Shown here: in pieces, positions 47,500-58,927 of the stretch | Layout: the number at the start of each line of letters is the position of its first letter | Numbering within the stretch: the stretch's first letter is position 1 | Source of the DNA: Serripes groenlandicus | Lineage: Eukaryota > Mollusca > Bivalvia > Cardiida > Cardiidae | Assembly: GCA_031761405.1 (NCBI GenBank) | Contig: JASEVX010000010.1 | Location: 26,891,047-26,955,046 of the forward strand | DNA length: 64,000 bases | Direction of reading: 5' to 3' | Notes under the pieces: generated by a model | Seen by the model: the letters and a program-made list of their open reading frames with translations, nothing else | Database searches by the model: none | Told to the model about the DNA's origin: nothing | Program-made: the position numbers and the translations under genes

Positions 47500-47625
47500 C
47501 CGAATTCGTTCTGTCTTCTGCTGCAGCTCTTACATTATCCCAGCTTGCCCAACCTCTCTGATTTTGGCATTCCTCGTGGTCTTTTCCCTTCAGGCGACCA
47601 TCCTTAATGCTGACACACAGTCATT
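47500..47625 (-). pseudogene. LINE C-terminal fragment, downstream half of the Polinton target
   Basis: On the minus strand, starting at the target duplication, the frame reads CVSALRMV, then PEGKRPRG-like codons after a small disruption, a segment typical of the very C-terminus of some LINE reverse transcriptases. The upstream half of the same frame is at 57071-56892 on the other side of the Polinton. Confidence 0.65.
47620..47625. repeat. Polinton target site duplication, left
   Basis: GTCATT, identical to 56892-56897. Six-bp duplications are the rule for Polintons. Confidence 0.9.
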
Positions 47626-47733
47626 AGTAGTCATATACAGCACTTCAGGTAGTGGCATTTACTCTATAACTCATGTGACGTCATCACTTTGGTATGTGGA
47701 GGGAGAAATGTAGAGTTCAACTCAGTGCGTGTA
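47626..47733 (+). repeat. Polinton terminal inverted repeat, left
   Basis: 108 bp starting AGTAGTC. It contains the palindromic cAMP-response-type site TGACGTCA at 47676-47683, also kept in the right repeat. Confidence 0.92.
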
Positions 47734-47803
47734 CAGGATATATATCATTTATAGTTCTAAAAACTTTCGTGTTTTATTTATGAGTCAAGTGTACTAGCAT
47801 TGT

Positions 47804-48030
47804 ATTCATTTATTTATTATGGTTTAACGCCGATTTCAACATTAGTTCAGTTAAATCACGGGGACATTTCACTTATTCATGATCCCTGGGTAAACAATAC
47901 AGTACTAGGCTAGAAAATATGCCTTGCCCATGGGCACTCCACCATGACCGTGGTCTCGCGACTGCGGGTCGAACCAGGGACACCCGCTTTCAAAAAGTCC
48001 CGACGCTAACCATTCAACCACAGCGGATTC
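47804..48030 (-). mobile_element. tRNA-derived SINE inside the Polinton
   Basis: Minus strand: GGTTGAATGGTTAGCG (A-box region), GGTTCGACCCGC (B-box), a body with GGAGTGCCCATGGGCAAGGC, and an end in AATAAATAAATGAAT. Flanking CTAGC(A/G)TTGT repeats (47794-47803 and 48031-48040, one mismatch) are its target duplication. It is therefore younger than the Polinton. Confidence 0.85.
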
Positions 48031-48333
48031 CTAGCGTTGTTTAAACACTTTATGTAGGTGAGACTACAATAAGATTCTTGGTTTGAACCTATATACGCAA
48101 TAAGGTTTTAATTAAATCAATTAGACCAGCATATTGGGTTATATTAACGTAACAAAAGCAAAAAATAGTAGTTTAATGGCTATATTTTAATAAAAGGTTT
48201 AATGTTAAACAAGTGGTAAGTGTCATATAACATTTTAAGTACATGTTTACAGCTAAACGGAACAGAACACAATTATAATTATTTAAACCGTATATAGTGT
48301 AAATGTCATTCCGTTTTGAATAATGCATTAATA

Positions 48334-51300
48334 TCAAAAGCCATACGGATACGTCTGATAATTATCTGAAATGACCCGTTTGTCAAACACTATTCTATAG
48401 TCTTTATCCTGGCTAGTTGTTACAATACGACAGTTCATCTGGTCGCGCACAATTTTATGTTTATCCTCTAGCGTTATACTACGGACACTTGCGCCTTTCA
48501 CCATGTCGCAAATAGTGTCAAAGTTCACTGATAAAGCGTTTTTAAAATTCAATGAAATGCCTCGAACTTTACAAATAGTCTTTATGCCATCTTTGTCAGG
48601 TGTTGATAGATTGTACGCATAGTTCTTTGGCCCAGCAGCTACAAAGGATAATATTTTGTTATTTGGAGTCTCATCTGTTAAATCGCCGAGAAAGACACCT
48701 AAGGGTGGTTACCACTCATTTCCATTGGTCGTAAATACAACAGAATCTGTGTCGGCATACAAGGCCCTGGTTCCTAGTTTTTCCAAATACGAGTATAACT
48801 TTAATCGGGCCTGTGCGGTTGTGTAAGCTGCGAGTACTACGTTTGTCCTCCCAGATGCTTCCACAAACTCGTCAGTGTTTCTCCATCTCATCTCCACCAT
48901 TTCGTCTGTTACAAATTTTACGTCAGTTACTTCTTGCTTGTCGCTAGTCAGAAGTTCAAAATACGCTGCCGGGTCCGTAACATACTCTACTTGAAGCATG
49001 TTTGGTCTTTGGCCGAATTTACCCCAAAAACTGAAACAAAATGATTAACGTAAGATTTAAGCTTAGACGATTTTTCGTGTGTAAAGGTATGTGAAAATAG
49101 ATAAAATTATATTGATTTTATTTTGAAAGTATATATGTAAATATTGTAAATTATACAAACATGGATTAAACATTTACATTGATAAAGAACATTCATTCAC
49201 GTTTTTACTTTACAACAGAATATAATGTTATATCTTATGTACCTATTCAACATCAGCTTGGCGAGTGCTCTAAGTCCTTTGTTCTTCTGTATATTTGTGT
49301 ACTCCAGTAAAATACCCTCCCTCTCATGGTACTGACGAATATATGCTTATTTGTTTTCCTCTGTACAGCACCAAACAGGCCAACCATCTGCTTCCTGCTT
49401 CAATTTCAGAAACTTGTTGACATATCCAGTGAAGAGGCCGCCTTGTTTCAGTTTTTGATCGTATTGTTCTACTTTTTCAAAATGCCACACCTCGTATATA
49501 CGTAAAATTGCGTACCCCATTTCTAAGGCTTTCTTTATTTCATCCGTGACCCATGTTCCTACTAAAGCTCTTTCCGTTGATGTATGTTCGCAACATGCTT
49601 GTTGTTTTGATTCCGCACATGTTTTGCAAAGCGTGAAGAGAAGTTTGCCGTTGATTTTTAATGGCAGTACAGGAATATGCAACTTACGAGGTGGCAGTAC
49701 TACGCATTTGATTAAACCTTCATAGTTTGATATTTTGTCAAAGTTTTCAGTGATGATTTGTGGATGTCCAATTACAGCCTTTCCCGTCTTATTAATGAAC
49801 GGATATAAGGACGTAACATCGTAGTAATTTATTTTTGTATTTTCTGATGCCTCTGTGTACAATTTAAAGGCTTCTGTTCTTCCACCATAGAATGCATCTC
49901 GGGGTTCTAAAGGCGTTACTATATCTGTTTGATTAACGATATCTCTAATACGTTCGTTCTCTGCGATTTCTTTATCGAATTCACACTCCCATTTACACCT
50001 GTAAATGTATCCTTCATTTTCGACGTATCTTTGTTTATCTAGTGTCTCTTCAAGTAAGTCCCCCATAGTTATATTTCTAATTGGATTTATTGTTTTTCCG
50101 GAATAACACTTTGGACAGCCATGCCAAAAGCACCCATGATATTCTAAGACCACTTTTTCAGTTTCAGTTTCAAAATACCCATCTGCTTTGTAAGGTCCGA
50201 TCATTTTCTCTCCTCCATTTCTTGCATGTTGTATATAGCGCCTGCCTGTTACTGCCATGTACTGAATCCACTGAAGTGCTTTATTGACTGTTTGTCTTCG
50301 GGACAATATCCTTGTGCTGGAATGATACCTATTGTATCCGATTCTAAAAACTGTGTTCTGAAAACCAGATTGCACGCTGATGCAATAGTGATGCAACTTG
50401 CAAATGGGTCGATACCTTGGTCCGCCATGCCTGATGAAGTCATGTTCATGAATAGACTCCTAAATTTTAAACAACATCGTCGCAAGATATCAACATCCGA
50501 TTTGCAGTATTTAAGTAATTCCTCTTGGAAATTGAACGGGTCATTCTCATGGAGTTTGTACCACTCTAAAAAGGCATCCCTGTCTTTCTCCTTCATGGCA
50601 TCATGATTGTAATACTGTAGATCTGGAAGATGTGATAACATAGCATCTTGATTTTCTTTTCTGTTAAACAAGTGTGGGAAATACCCTTTTGTGAGCTCTT
50701 TAATACCAAACATTTCTGGTAACTTTGAAAGAGCTGCTGGTAAAAAATTGAGGGAATCAATCATCCGTATTTTGCAGGCAGGTACTTCTACTGACATGTT
50801 CTTCGCTCCATTTGGTATGACCTTCGGTAAAATACCATTCTGGTACAGGTATTTTAAGACAGGATATGAATCATATCCTTTGAAATTATGACATAGAACT
50901 GTTGCATTTGTATTTTGCTCAGAGAAGAGCCATCTGCAGAAATCATGTACAGTCTGATTTCCTGAAAATATCATTTCGTTTGGACCACAGTAGTTGCAAT
51001 GACTTTTTGCAGTGACATCGCTTTGCAAGCAAGCTGTACATACTTTATGAGCCACACATAAATTTGGCTGATGCTCAAATGAACCACATAATGATTGGGA
51101 ACAATGTTGACATTTTCCGGTTTGGGAATCCATTTTAAATCCATCTTCACATTGAATTTGGTCGTCTTGCGTACACTCTAAGTCATAAAAGATATAGGTT
51201 TGTCCGTGAGGGTCTTCAAATTTAGACTGTTTGTTGTTTGTTTCTTTTGAGATAAGTTCTGTTCCCGAGTGTATAGGTATCATGTAGCATTTGTGGTCCT

Positions 51301-52846
51301 CATCAAAATAATCTTTGCACGTCTTACAGTAAACTTCGCCGCAAACGTGATCTTTCTTATGCATGTTTCTGTTGATGGTTTGACCACAGAGCCGACATCT
51401 GTAATATGAACTGCATGTTGAATTTCCTGAAGTTGTTGACGCTTTATGAAGATCAAAACACATATTTCCCTGAAAATATCTATTACAGTCAGGGCAATGT
51501 TCCCATGGTAAATCTTCCTTATCATGAATTTTATGACAGGAATGACAGATGTTATTGCATTTATGCCGTTCTTTGTGATCGTATCCTTTTTGGCATTTAA
51601 CGCAAAAATAATTTTTGCTCAGAAAAGCTGGCATGCTTGTGATTATATCATAGTGATCATCATGACTGTATAAGTAAATGTGTTTGTCAGCCTCTGTTCC
51701 TTGATAGATAATAGCATTGAAGTGCTCCTTTGAAACTACATATATCTGGTAGTCTTTCATCACTGACTGGAACGCTTTAATTTCTGCAATACCACAAGCA
51801 CCAACTTCAACATTAGCCAATGCATGTAGTTGAAGAGCGAGTTGACGTTGCGGCTCAAAACCCTTTCTTATGTTTTCCCACTTGTCGTGTTTTTCTAACT
51901 TTGCTTTAGCTGTAACTAGAGCTCTTGCACAACACATGTTGTCGTTGTTTTTAATTCTAATTAAACATTTTTTTATCTTCAACATTTTGTCTATGTTGAC
52001 GAAGGGATATCGCTTCCTACCTTCACAATTTGGAATTTTCACATGTGTCAACTGAATTTCCAATGAACTATCTAGAACAAATTGCTCATAAGACTGAAGA
52101 ACTCGTTCAATCTCTGACAGAAAACGTTGTGTTGTAAGTTCTGAACGTTTCATAAATGGCAACGAAATAGGAAAGTCTAACTCGGGACATTCGACCGATA
52201 GTCTTACCAAATCGTTTGATGCAATGAAATGTGTAACATTTTCTAATATAGACTGAAATATTCTTTGTAACGAAGTCAGTATATTTCTTAGCTGTCTGAT
52301 TTCTAAATCCCTAAATGTAACTCTATAATGTGTAGCATTTGTCTGGAACTTATGAATTCTTGTTTCGTTCACTTTTGTTAATGAGTAAAACTCTCCTGGA
52401 GTATCATATTTAGTTATCCTTCGAACCTTTGGCTTTGACGACCCTGGTTGCTCTGAACTGTCAGCTGGTCTTTTCATTCCACCACCTACCTGGTGACTGT
52501 GTTCAACTTGTTCTGCATTTTCCACATTAGCTCTTGTATCATTTCTTATTTGGTGATGCTCCTGTTCGTGCCTAGAAAGGCTGTCTAGCCGACAAAATAT
52601 TTTCCCACACACAGTGCATTGTGGTTGGTTTTCATCGTTATGCCTGGCAACATGTCTATCCAGATTATCCTTTCTTCCAAACCTCTTTTGGCATATTTGA
52701 CAGGAAAATTCATTTCGGTGTCTTAATAAACGGAAATGCTGTAATAACAAACTTTGCTTTGTGAACGACGCCCCGCATTGGTTGCACATAAACTGCCTTG
52801 GCATCTTCTCCGCCCCTCTATCCATAGTCAAACTGCAAATAGACAT
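48334..52846 (-). pseudogene. Polinton family B DNA polymerase with N-terminal C2H2 zinc fingers
   Basis: The protein-primed replicase of the element. The N-terminus has three C2H2 fingers (FMCNQCGASF..., FSCQICQKRF..., PQCTVCGKIF..., about residues 19-110). A Cys-rich zinc region covers about 410-550. Exonuclease motifs are Exo I at Asp555/Glu557 (FYDLECTQ), Exo II Asp659 (HNFKGYDSYPV) and Exo III Asp784 (YCKSDVDIL). Polymerase motif A (YYDVTSLYPF, Asp at about 49819) and motif C (ADTDS, about 48745-48752) are intact, and motif B is assembled across a 212-bp GT-AG intron at 49242-49031. Damage: one frameshift near 50290, in-frame TAA at 49347 and another at about 48708. The final frame ends YPYGF at 48334. 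It is divergent from the ATPase gene, with a 563-bp spacer. Confidence 0.9.
49031..49242 (-). other. Intron in the Polinton polymerase gene
   Basis: A 212-bp minus-strand intron, donor GTACAT and acceptor TTTCAG. Removing it brings LAKLMLN and FWGKFGQRPN together, with a Ser codon split by the junction, which is the conserved polymerase motif B. This is strong support for real splicing. Confidence 0.8.
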
Positions 52847-53409
52847 ACGCCGATTTTAATGATAAACATTACGGATGATGTGAAAGTCATGTTTGAGTAT
52901 ACACTAGCACTGTTTTCGTTCACCTTGTATGGGAAGAATCAAATATCAGAAATGAAACACATGACAGTTTTAGTTTACAATATATAACATACACCTTGAA
53001 AGCTAAAACAACTATCATACAATGAAAACTATTCTATTGCAAGTTTGTACTTAAGGTCAGAGAAAATTAAAATATAGTAATAAAGCTAATTAAACCATGT
53101 AAGAGGTGAAATAATAAAAAAAAAGTGTACCGTGTTTTCCCCCCTGAAAACAATTTCCAAATCTCCAAACAGCACGTAACAGTCTTCTTTGGTTACACTT
53201 TTCATAGACAACAAATCGTTGTTCACTCCTTGACTGCCAAACTTAAAAGGAAACAGTTTTATTTTTTAAATCATATTATTTCTTTAGATCAAGTTTTGCG
53301 CATGCGCATCGGGGTTAGTATTTGATTGGTTGTCAGAACATGTTTGTTTAATAAAAAATGTAAAATAAGGTGTATGCTTCATTTGCTTCCTGATAACTGA
53401 GCTTGAAGG
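52847..53409. promoter_or_regulatory. Divergent polymerase/ATPase intergenic region
   Basis: A 563-bp spacer between two outward-reading genes, so probably a bidirectional promoter. It contains TGCGCATGCGCA at 53297-53308 (NRF-1-type palindrome), 101 bp before the ATPase start. No TATA box is assigned. Confidence 0.5.
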
Positions 53410-55099
53410 ATGTATTCTACAAATTGTCCCGAATGTCACCAGGAATTCTCGAGGAGAGACGCGATGTTAAGACACTCTCGACAAAAACACATTGATTCAT
53501 ATCAATCATTGCCACCACTGGGAGCGACACCACCACCACCACCACTGGGAGTGAGACCACCACCACCACCACCACCACTGGGAGAGACACCACCACCACC
53601 ACCACCACTCAATGTGACACCACCAAAAGATGTGACACCGTCATCGCCAATGGTACTCCAACACCCCTTTACAATGATGATTTCTGGACCCACAGGTAAT
53701 GAATTGGTTCTATTTTTTTATTTCATATTCTAAGATCCGACATTCATATATATATGATTATGTCTTTGATATAAAGACTGGTACTTCGTCATACATTTCA
53801 GCATGCGGGAAAACGACGTTTGCAAAAGATTTGTTGCAGCATAATGATACTAGAATACAGCCCACAATACAGAAAATAGTGTGGCTGTATAAGAGATGGC
53901 AACCACTCTATGATACTATTAGAGCGATGGTAAGCCCTCCAGTAACATTTATGCAGGGAATTCCTACAGAATTGGACGAAGAAGATTTCTTTGACTCGAA
54001 AGTTAACAATTTATTAATATTGGACGATATGATGTCTGTGAGTGCAAAAGACACGCGAATCACAGAACTATTTACTGAAGGATCCCATCATAGGTCGTTA
54101 TCAGTTATTTCGATCAATCAGAACATGTTTGCAAGCAAGGACCCAACACAGAGAAGAAATTGTCATTACCTTGTGTTATACAACAATCCTATTGACAAAC
54201 AAACAGTAATGACTTTAGCGAGACAGATGTATCCTGACAAAGCACACATATTTATGAAATCGTTTAACAAAGCGACAAGGAATCCATATACATATCTTTT
54301 AGTGGATTTAAAACCGTTCACTCTAGAGAACAAAAGATTGGTATATAATACAGAATGGACCAATCAGGATCAGGAATGCAAAAACAAATCTTTAAAAGAG
54401 GGAATCAGCGACACATCAGTTCATTCAATGTTTGGACTTAACAGTGTGCACATCGAAAAACCTCTGCAATATACACAACACGTGGATGTTTTAACCGAAA
54501 GCATGCCAGAAAACGCCTGTGACGATTGTGGACTTTTATTTGATTCTGCTCACGATGTACAGAGACATGTCAAAAGAGGATGGTGTCCTGAAAATAATAT
54601 GCCACCCTTAAAGAAGCAAACAATTGATGACACGGTTGACAACGTAGATGATGATGAAAATGTTGAAGAAAATGAAGGATTTTGTCAACTTTGGAAAGAA
54701 GCTCAAAGATATAATGAAGGCAAATTCGACAACTTTTTCAATCAAATAGTGGCTGATGGCGAAACTGAGGAAAACGCTAGAGACACGGCAGAAGAGCGCA
54801 CACAACCGTACGATGAGAAGTTGTTTTTCTCAAAATATGAGACTTTATTAAACAATTATATGTTTCCTCTTGAAGACAACGTACTGCACCAAAAGGTATT
54901 GGCGTATGTAAAAACATTACTGGCAAAGGGTGTAAACCAAACCAATGCCATCAAGAGAAGTGTCAGAAGATATAAAAGAGAGTTCCAATACTTGTTTGAA
55001 AAGGAGGAATCGGATGACGAAGACAGGACCGTTGAAATGAAAACATTTACTTATAAATTTTATATTAATACTTACATTAGGGTATCTATAAAAAATTAA
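53410..55099 (+). CDS. Polinton packaging ATPase (FtsK/HerA type) with zinc fingers, two exons
   Basis: A motor predicted to pump element DNA into capsids. Exon 1 (53410-53695) has an N-terminal C2H2 finger (CPECHQEFSRRDAMLRH, His at the end) and a proline-rich linker of PPPPLG-type repeats, ending in MISGPT. Exon 2 (53802-55099) starts with ACGKTTF, so the Walker A motif is completed only after splicing of a 106-bp GT-AG intron (53696-53801). Walker B is NNLLILDDMMS. FTEGSHHRSLSVI and SINQN (sensor-like) follow, then RRNCHYLVLYNN. A C-terminal zinc finger (CDDCGLLFDSAHDVQRH) and an acidic tail close the protein, 527 residues in total. Open throughout, unlike the polymerase. Confidence 0.88.
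53696..53801 (+). other. Intron in the Polinton ATPase gene
   Basis: 106 bp, donor GTAATG and acceptor TTTCAG, phase 1. It interrupts the Walker A loop itself. Confidence 0.85.
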
Positions 55100-55487
55100 C
55101 GAAATGTGTACACATTTATCTTGGCTTAAATTTAATTTTGCTGTTGTTACTTATTTAAATAATAGTATTCATTCATATAATTTCAATGTTTGTCAATCTT
55201 ATTCGAATCACAAGGTAAATATCCTGATATTGCTTTAAAGGGAGGTAATTTGAAGAAAACAAAAGTCTTCAAAAGGAGAAATATATCAGCATTACCGTCT
55301 ACAGTTTAAATTGTTCTATTGTTTGTGGATTTAAAAATGTTCTTTTTTTCTTATTTCTACATGTACAACGAAATATTGCGGCTTCTCTTTGACGCTTTGC
55401 TTTGCGTCAAACATTCGTCTTGTACTTGTCTAAAATAAAATAATATCACTCGCTTTTTCATATCGAAATGCGCATGCGCGAAAATCG

Positions 55488-55637
55488 ATGTTAAAGGTCA
55501 CGAACGTACACAACAGAATAGGGTCTATATTTAGCTTAGAAACAGTTCCTACTTTAGATATTCATGGATTAACATTATTAAATGAATTCTACACAAATCA
55601 AGACATCTCTTTGAACATGAAACGAGGAAACCGATAG
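55488..55637 (+). CDS. Small Polinton ORF of unknown function
   Basis: 49 codons starting MLKVTNVHNRIGSIFSLE. The first 45 residues are shared with the copy at 9639-9842; the last few differ, probably through an indel or deletion here, because another frame (ERLQFDMRV) looks coding just beyond. The palindrome TGCGCATGCGCG lies 8 bp before the ATG. No signal peptide, membrane segment or known motif was found. Conservation between two copies suggests a genuine gene, perhaps the start of a longer one. Confidence 0.45.
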   Translation: MLKVTNVHNRIGSIFSLETVPTLDIHGLTLLNEFYTNQDISLNMKRGNR

Positions 55638-55639
55638 AA

Positions 55640-56783
55640 CGTTTACAATTTGATATGCGAGTTAATAGTAAAATAAATAGATTAGTTATTGTAAGTATTC
55701 TTTAAATGAATTTGATTTGGCGAAATATTAGTGTTCTTAAATGCTTTGTTTTGTTTCCTAACGTTACTTGCTATGGTAATACACGATAGAAACATTCAAC
55801 AGCAAAATAAAAAGGAAATAATGCTGAAAATCTCTTTGTAAAAAGGAACAGTCATGGCCACAAAATGACTCTCAGTTTGACCGTGGAATTAAAACGATAT
55901 GTTAACCGTGGTGCGAATAAAGTTTACGAAAAACAAAGATACGTGTGTCTTTGAACCATTATGACAATACTTAATGCGTAACACAGTGTTATCATTTCCT
56001 ACTTAGGGTATCCTCTGAAAGTCACAGCTATCAAAACAAGTCTGTATATATAAAAATTCTTACCTTTAAAGGAATTCCATAACATAAACTTACAGCATAA
56101 AATAACATCAGCCGATCCTTCATGTAAACTACCCGTTATGAATTTTGAAACTACCGCCAAGTTACTATATATGTATTATCAAGCGAGCGATATGCTTGGT
56201 AAATTTCATGAATAACCACATTGTGTAACGTATGACGTTCTTTTATCATATTACAATTGTATAGGTCGTATATAATATGTACGATATTATCCTTTAACTG
56301 TTAACATATCGTTACATCGGTGAAAGGGGAGTATTAATATATTCTCTATTGTGGCTAATAAATGTTGATGAGAATAAGAAATAATATTTCAGCATTTAGA
56401 CTGATTCACAAATCCATTTTAACCTAGGTAAATATATGTTTTTCAAAAATTTAAACACCCCGTATGTAGTACAAGGTATGCTACCTAGCTTTATCGTTGA
56501 GGGTAAATCCCCCATCTCATTGTTCATTAACCTTAACCCTTTCTCGATAACAACATTTCCGCAGGAGACGACTTTGAACTTATTTTTTCAATAAACAAAC
56601 AGTGGAAAATATTGTGGCAAAAGGAGTGCTCGTTTTGGGAAATTTCTTCTTTTGTCGGTATGTTTTCAAAAAGACGTCTGCTGCGGAATTGTCGTATGAG
56701 GGAAAGGGTTAAATACTATCATATGCTGTTCGAGTTGACATCGATAAGGTCACGTCGGCTTGATTTCAAGTTTGTTTACAATT
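55640..56783. other. Polinton right arm, no gene recognised
   Basis: AT-rich DNA between the small ORF and the right terminal repeat, holding one Family A MITE. It may be where missing genes once lay, but no remnant is visible. Confidence 0.45.
56533..56712. repeat. Family A hairpin MITE inside the Polinton
   Basis: It starts TTAACCCTTTCTCG and ends GAGGGAAAGGGTTAA, with GCAGGAGACGAC and GACGTCTGCTGCGG inside. It inserted after the Polinton. Confidence 0.7.
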
Positions 56784-56891
56784 TACACGCACTAAGTTGA
56801 ACTCGACATTTCTCCCTCCACATACCAAAATGATGACGTCACATGAGTTATAGAGTAAATGCCACTACCTGAAGTGCTGTATATGACTACT
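56784..56891 (-). repeat. Polinton terminal inverted repeat, right
   Basis: The reverse complement of 47626-47733 with three mismatches, including TGACGTCA at 56834-56841. Confidence 0.92.
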
Positions 56892-56897
56892 GTCATT
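56892..56897. repeat. Polinton target site duplication, right
   Basis: GTCATT, identical to 47620-47625. Confidence 0.9.
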
Positions 56898-57071
56898 CTC
56901 GCCTTCTTTTCTCAGAATGTGGCCAACCCGTGTCCATTTGTTTCTTCTTATCTCATTGCTGATGGTATTTAAGCCAGATATTCCGTCTACCTGTCCTGAG
57001 TGTTGGATGTTCCGTGGTACAATATTAATGTTATTATTTTCCTCAAGTAAAGAAATGCAGGTTTGCGTCAA
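56892..57071 (-). pseudogene. LINE C-terminal fragment, upstream half of the Polinton target
   Basis: The minus-strand frame has ISGLNTISNEIRRNKWTRVG and HILRKEGEND, a typical LINE C-terminal segment. It breaks exactly at the 6-bp duplication and resumes at 47625 on the other side of the Polinton. Confidence 0.7.
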
Positions 57072-58127
57072 TGTTTATTTCCAATGGAATGATACTAAAT
57101 TTTGAGCCATTTTTGTATGGAAAAGCTAGGGAGATCCTTCATATTTTAACCCATATCCTAGTAACTATTGCATTGAAACTTTATACAACTCTTCCCAACC
57201 ATCACACCTATATAAACAATCAAGTCTTTCCAGCATATATAATGCAAATTATGGCCCTTTCTCTGGTTAAAGTTTTGCATGCAATGTACTTTCATGGATA
57301 TATCTTAGTAGCCACCAATGCTATTGACTTGAAACTTCATTCATGTCTTCAGGGTTTCGGACAGTCAACTTAGTTAACTCTTGTATGTATTTAGTACAAA
57401 GAATGGCAACATAAACACATACATTTTAAAAGATATTTGGAACCGCAATGGCTTCCTTTCTTGAACACGGTCAAATAAGTAACAGGTTTTTGAATAAGTA
57501 ACAGGTGATTTAAAATGTACCAATGGGTTTATGTTATCATCTACAGCAACAACAGCATCAATATTGTGATTTTCAACATCAATATATGCAGTTTAAGTAA
57601 TGTGTTGGATAGAAACGGCTTCTTTTCATGAAAACGGCCGAATAAGTAACAGGTAATTTTAAAGATACATATATATCTCCGTCAGCATCTACAACAACAA
57701 CAACAACATCACATTTGCCGTTGGCATCATCAACGTATGCAGTTTGAATAGATTTTCTGAATAAGTGAATAAGTAACAGGTTGTTTTGAATAAGTAATAT
57801 GTGACTGAAATGTACTAATGGGTCTCCGTCAGCATCTACAACAACAACAATATCAAAATTGTGGTTTGCAACATCAACATAAGCAATTGGAATCATGTGT
57901 GTGATAGCAGATTCATCTCTTCTTGAAAAAGGCCGAATAAATAACCAGATTTTGAATAAGTAACAGGTTATTTAGGTTATCATAGGGAATGAACTTCGCG
58001 GAGTTTGGAGATCAGTGTCATTAGTTCTCTACAAATGAAATATATTGTTAAATATCAAAGAGACTTAACACTGTCAAAAAATGTCCAATCAAGTTTTCCT
58101 TTTTGGGGTCTTATTCCCCACCTTAGA
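57072..58127. repeat. Gene-free stretch with degenerate tandem repeats
   Basis: From about 57475 to 57965 three or four units carry GAATAAGTAACAGGT and CAGCATCTACAACAACAACA with GCATCAACATATGCAGTTT-like ends. The antisense ORF rich in VVVDADGD merely reflects this repeat. Confidence 0.7.
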
Positions 58128-58655
58128 GCCAATAATTTTGTCTAAATCCCCATAGTGGGAGATGCTTTGTGTACTCCGGGTACCGGGATGTAAAATCCGG
58201 CCAATATCTATTTCCCGGGACCCGGAATCATTCGGCGTGTCAAAGTCCCGCTTGTCGGGAATCGTCTTCTGTCTAAAGTCCCGTGTATGCCCGACGCCCC
58301 CTCCCCCTCCCCCGCTGGGGCATAATATTGATAGGTGCATAATAGTGACTGAGAAATAGCCCACACATAAATTACATCACGGACGGACACACATGCACAG
58401 AAAACACGGTGCTTATTAATACTTCCCCAAAATATTCTGAGACCTGCTGACAAAAAGGAGGTATGCTGCAAATTTAACCCTTTCCCAGATACAACAAATC
58501 TGCACACAAACAACTTTGAAAACATCTTGGCAAAAACAAGAACATACTGTGTAACAACAATCACATTCTACAGAAAGAACATTTATCGATTAGATACTGC
58601 AGCTCTACGCTATTGTTGATGTGTGTACCGGTATGTAATAAGCTAAAAATAGCGT
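58128..58655. other. Gene-free stretch with a C-rich tract and a Family A MITE piece
   Basis: 58289-58320 is CCCCCTCCCCCTCCCCC-like, G-rich on the minus strand with G-quadruplex potential. 58478-58545 has AACCCTTTCCCAGATACAAC and ATCTGCACAC, a MITE left half. Confidence 0.45.
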
Positions 58656-58699
58656 TTGGATAATATAGCAAAAATAGCAATCAGACGAAAAAACCTATT

Positions 58700-58797
58700 T
58701 CACGATCTCAAAATAGATATTTTGGTATTTCTCGATCTTAAAATAGATCTTTTGGTATTTCTCGATCTTAAAATAGATATTTTGGTATTTCTCGAAA
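58700..58797. repeat. 30-bp tandem repeat, three units
   Basis: Units of CTCGATCTTAAAATAGATAT plus TTTGGTATTT, differing by single bases. Confidence 0.85.
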
Positions 58798-58927
58798 GTT
58801 CAATCAGTAATGTTACTTCAGACTTGTGTTCAATCTCATTTCTAACAAGTTCTTTGGAGAAAAGGATCGATAAACGACTACGCTTTTATCTTTAGTTTTA
58901 AATCTTATTAATTCAAATTGTTGAAAA

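Larger units (their letters stand above)
47626..56891. mobile_element. Complete miniature Polinton/Maverick, 9,266 bp
   Basis: It has 108-bp terminal inverted repeats (47626-47733 and 56784-56891, three mismatches) starting AGTAGTCATATACAGCACTT, and a perfect 6-bp duplication outside. The flanks join into one LINE reading frame when the element is ignored. Inside are family B DNA polymerase (minus), FtsK/HerA-type packaging ATPase (plus) and a small ORF (plus). Integrase, protease and capsid genes are absent. Later insertions inside are a SINE (47804-48030) and a Family A MITE (56533-56712). Typical Polintons are 15-20 kb, so this is an internally deleted or minimal form. Confidence 0.92.

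Noticed and set aside
47333..47619. Short plus-strand ORF (47401-47607) as a host gene
   Set aside because: Its second half is antisense to the LINE fragment that forms the Polinton target site.
53417..53693. Valine-rich and glycine-rich ORFs antisense to the ATPase
   Set aside because: They are shadows of the proline-codon repeats in ATPase exon 1.
9708..55622. A single 46-kb Polinton with the 590-bp inverted pair as its terminal repeats
   Set aside because: The pair contains the ATPase tail and an ORF, and the true ends with a 6-bp duplication are at 47626 and 56891. A satellite and a host-like exon also lie between.
57579..57896. ORF with repeated VVVDADGD resembling calcium-binding loops
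   Set aside because: It is a by-product of degenerate CAACAACAA tandem repeats. Spacing does not fit EF-hands and the frame is interrupted between units.
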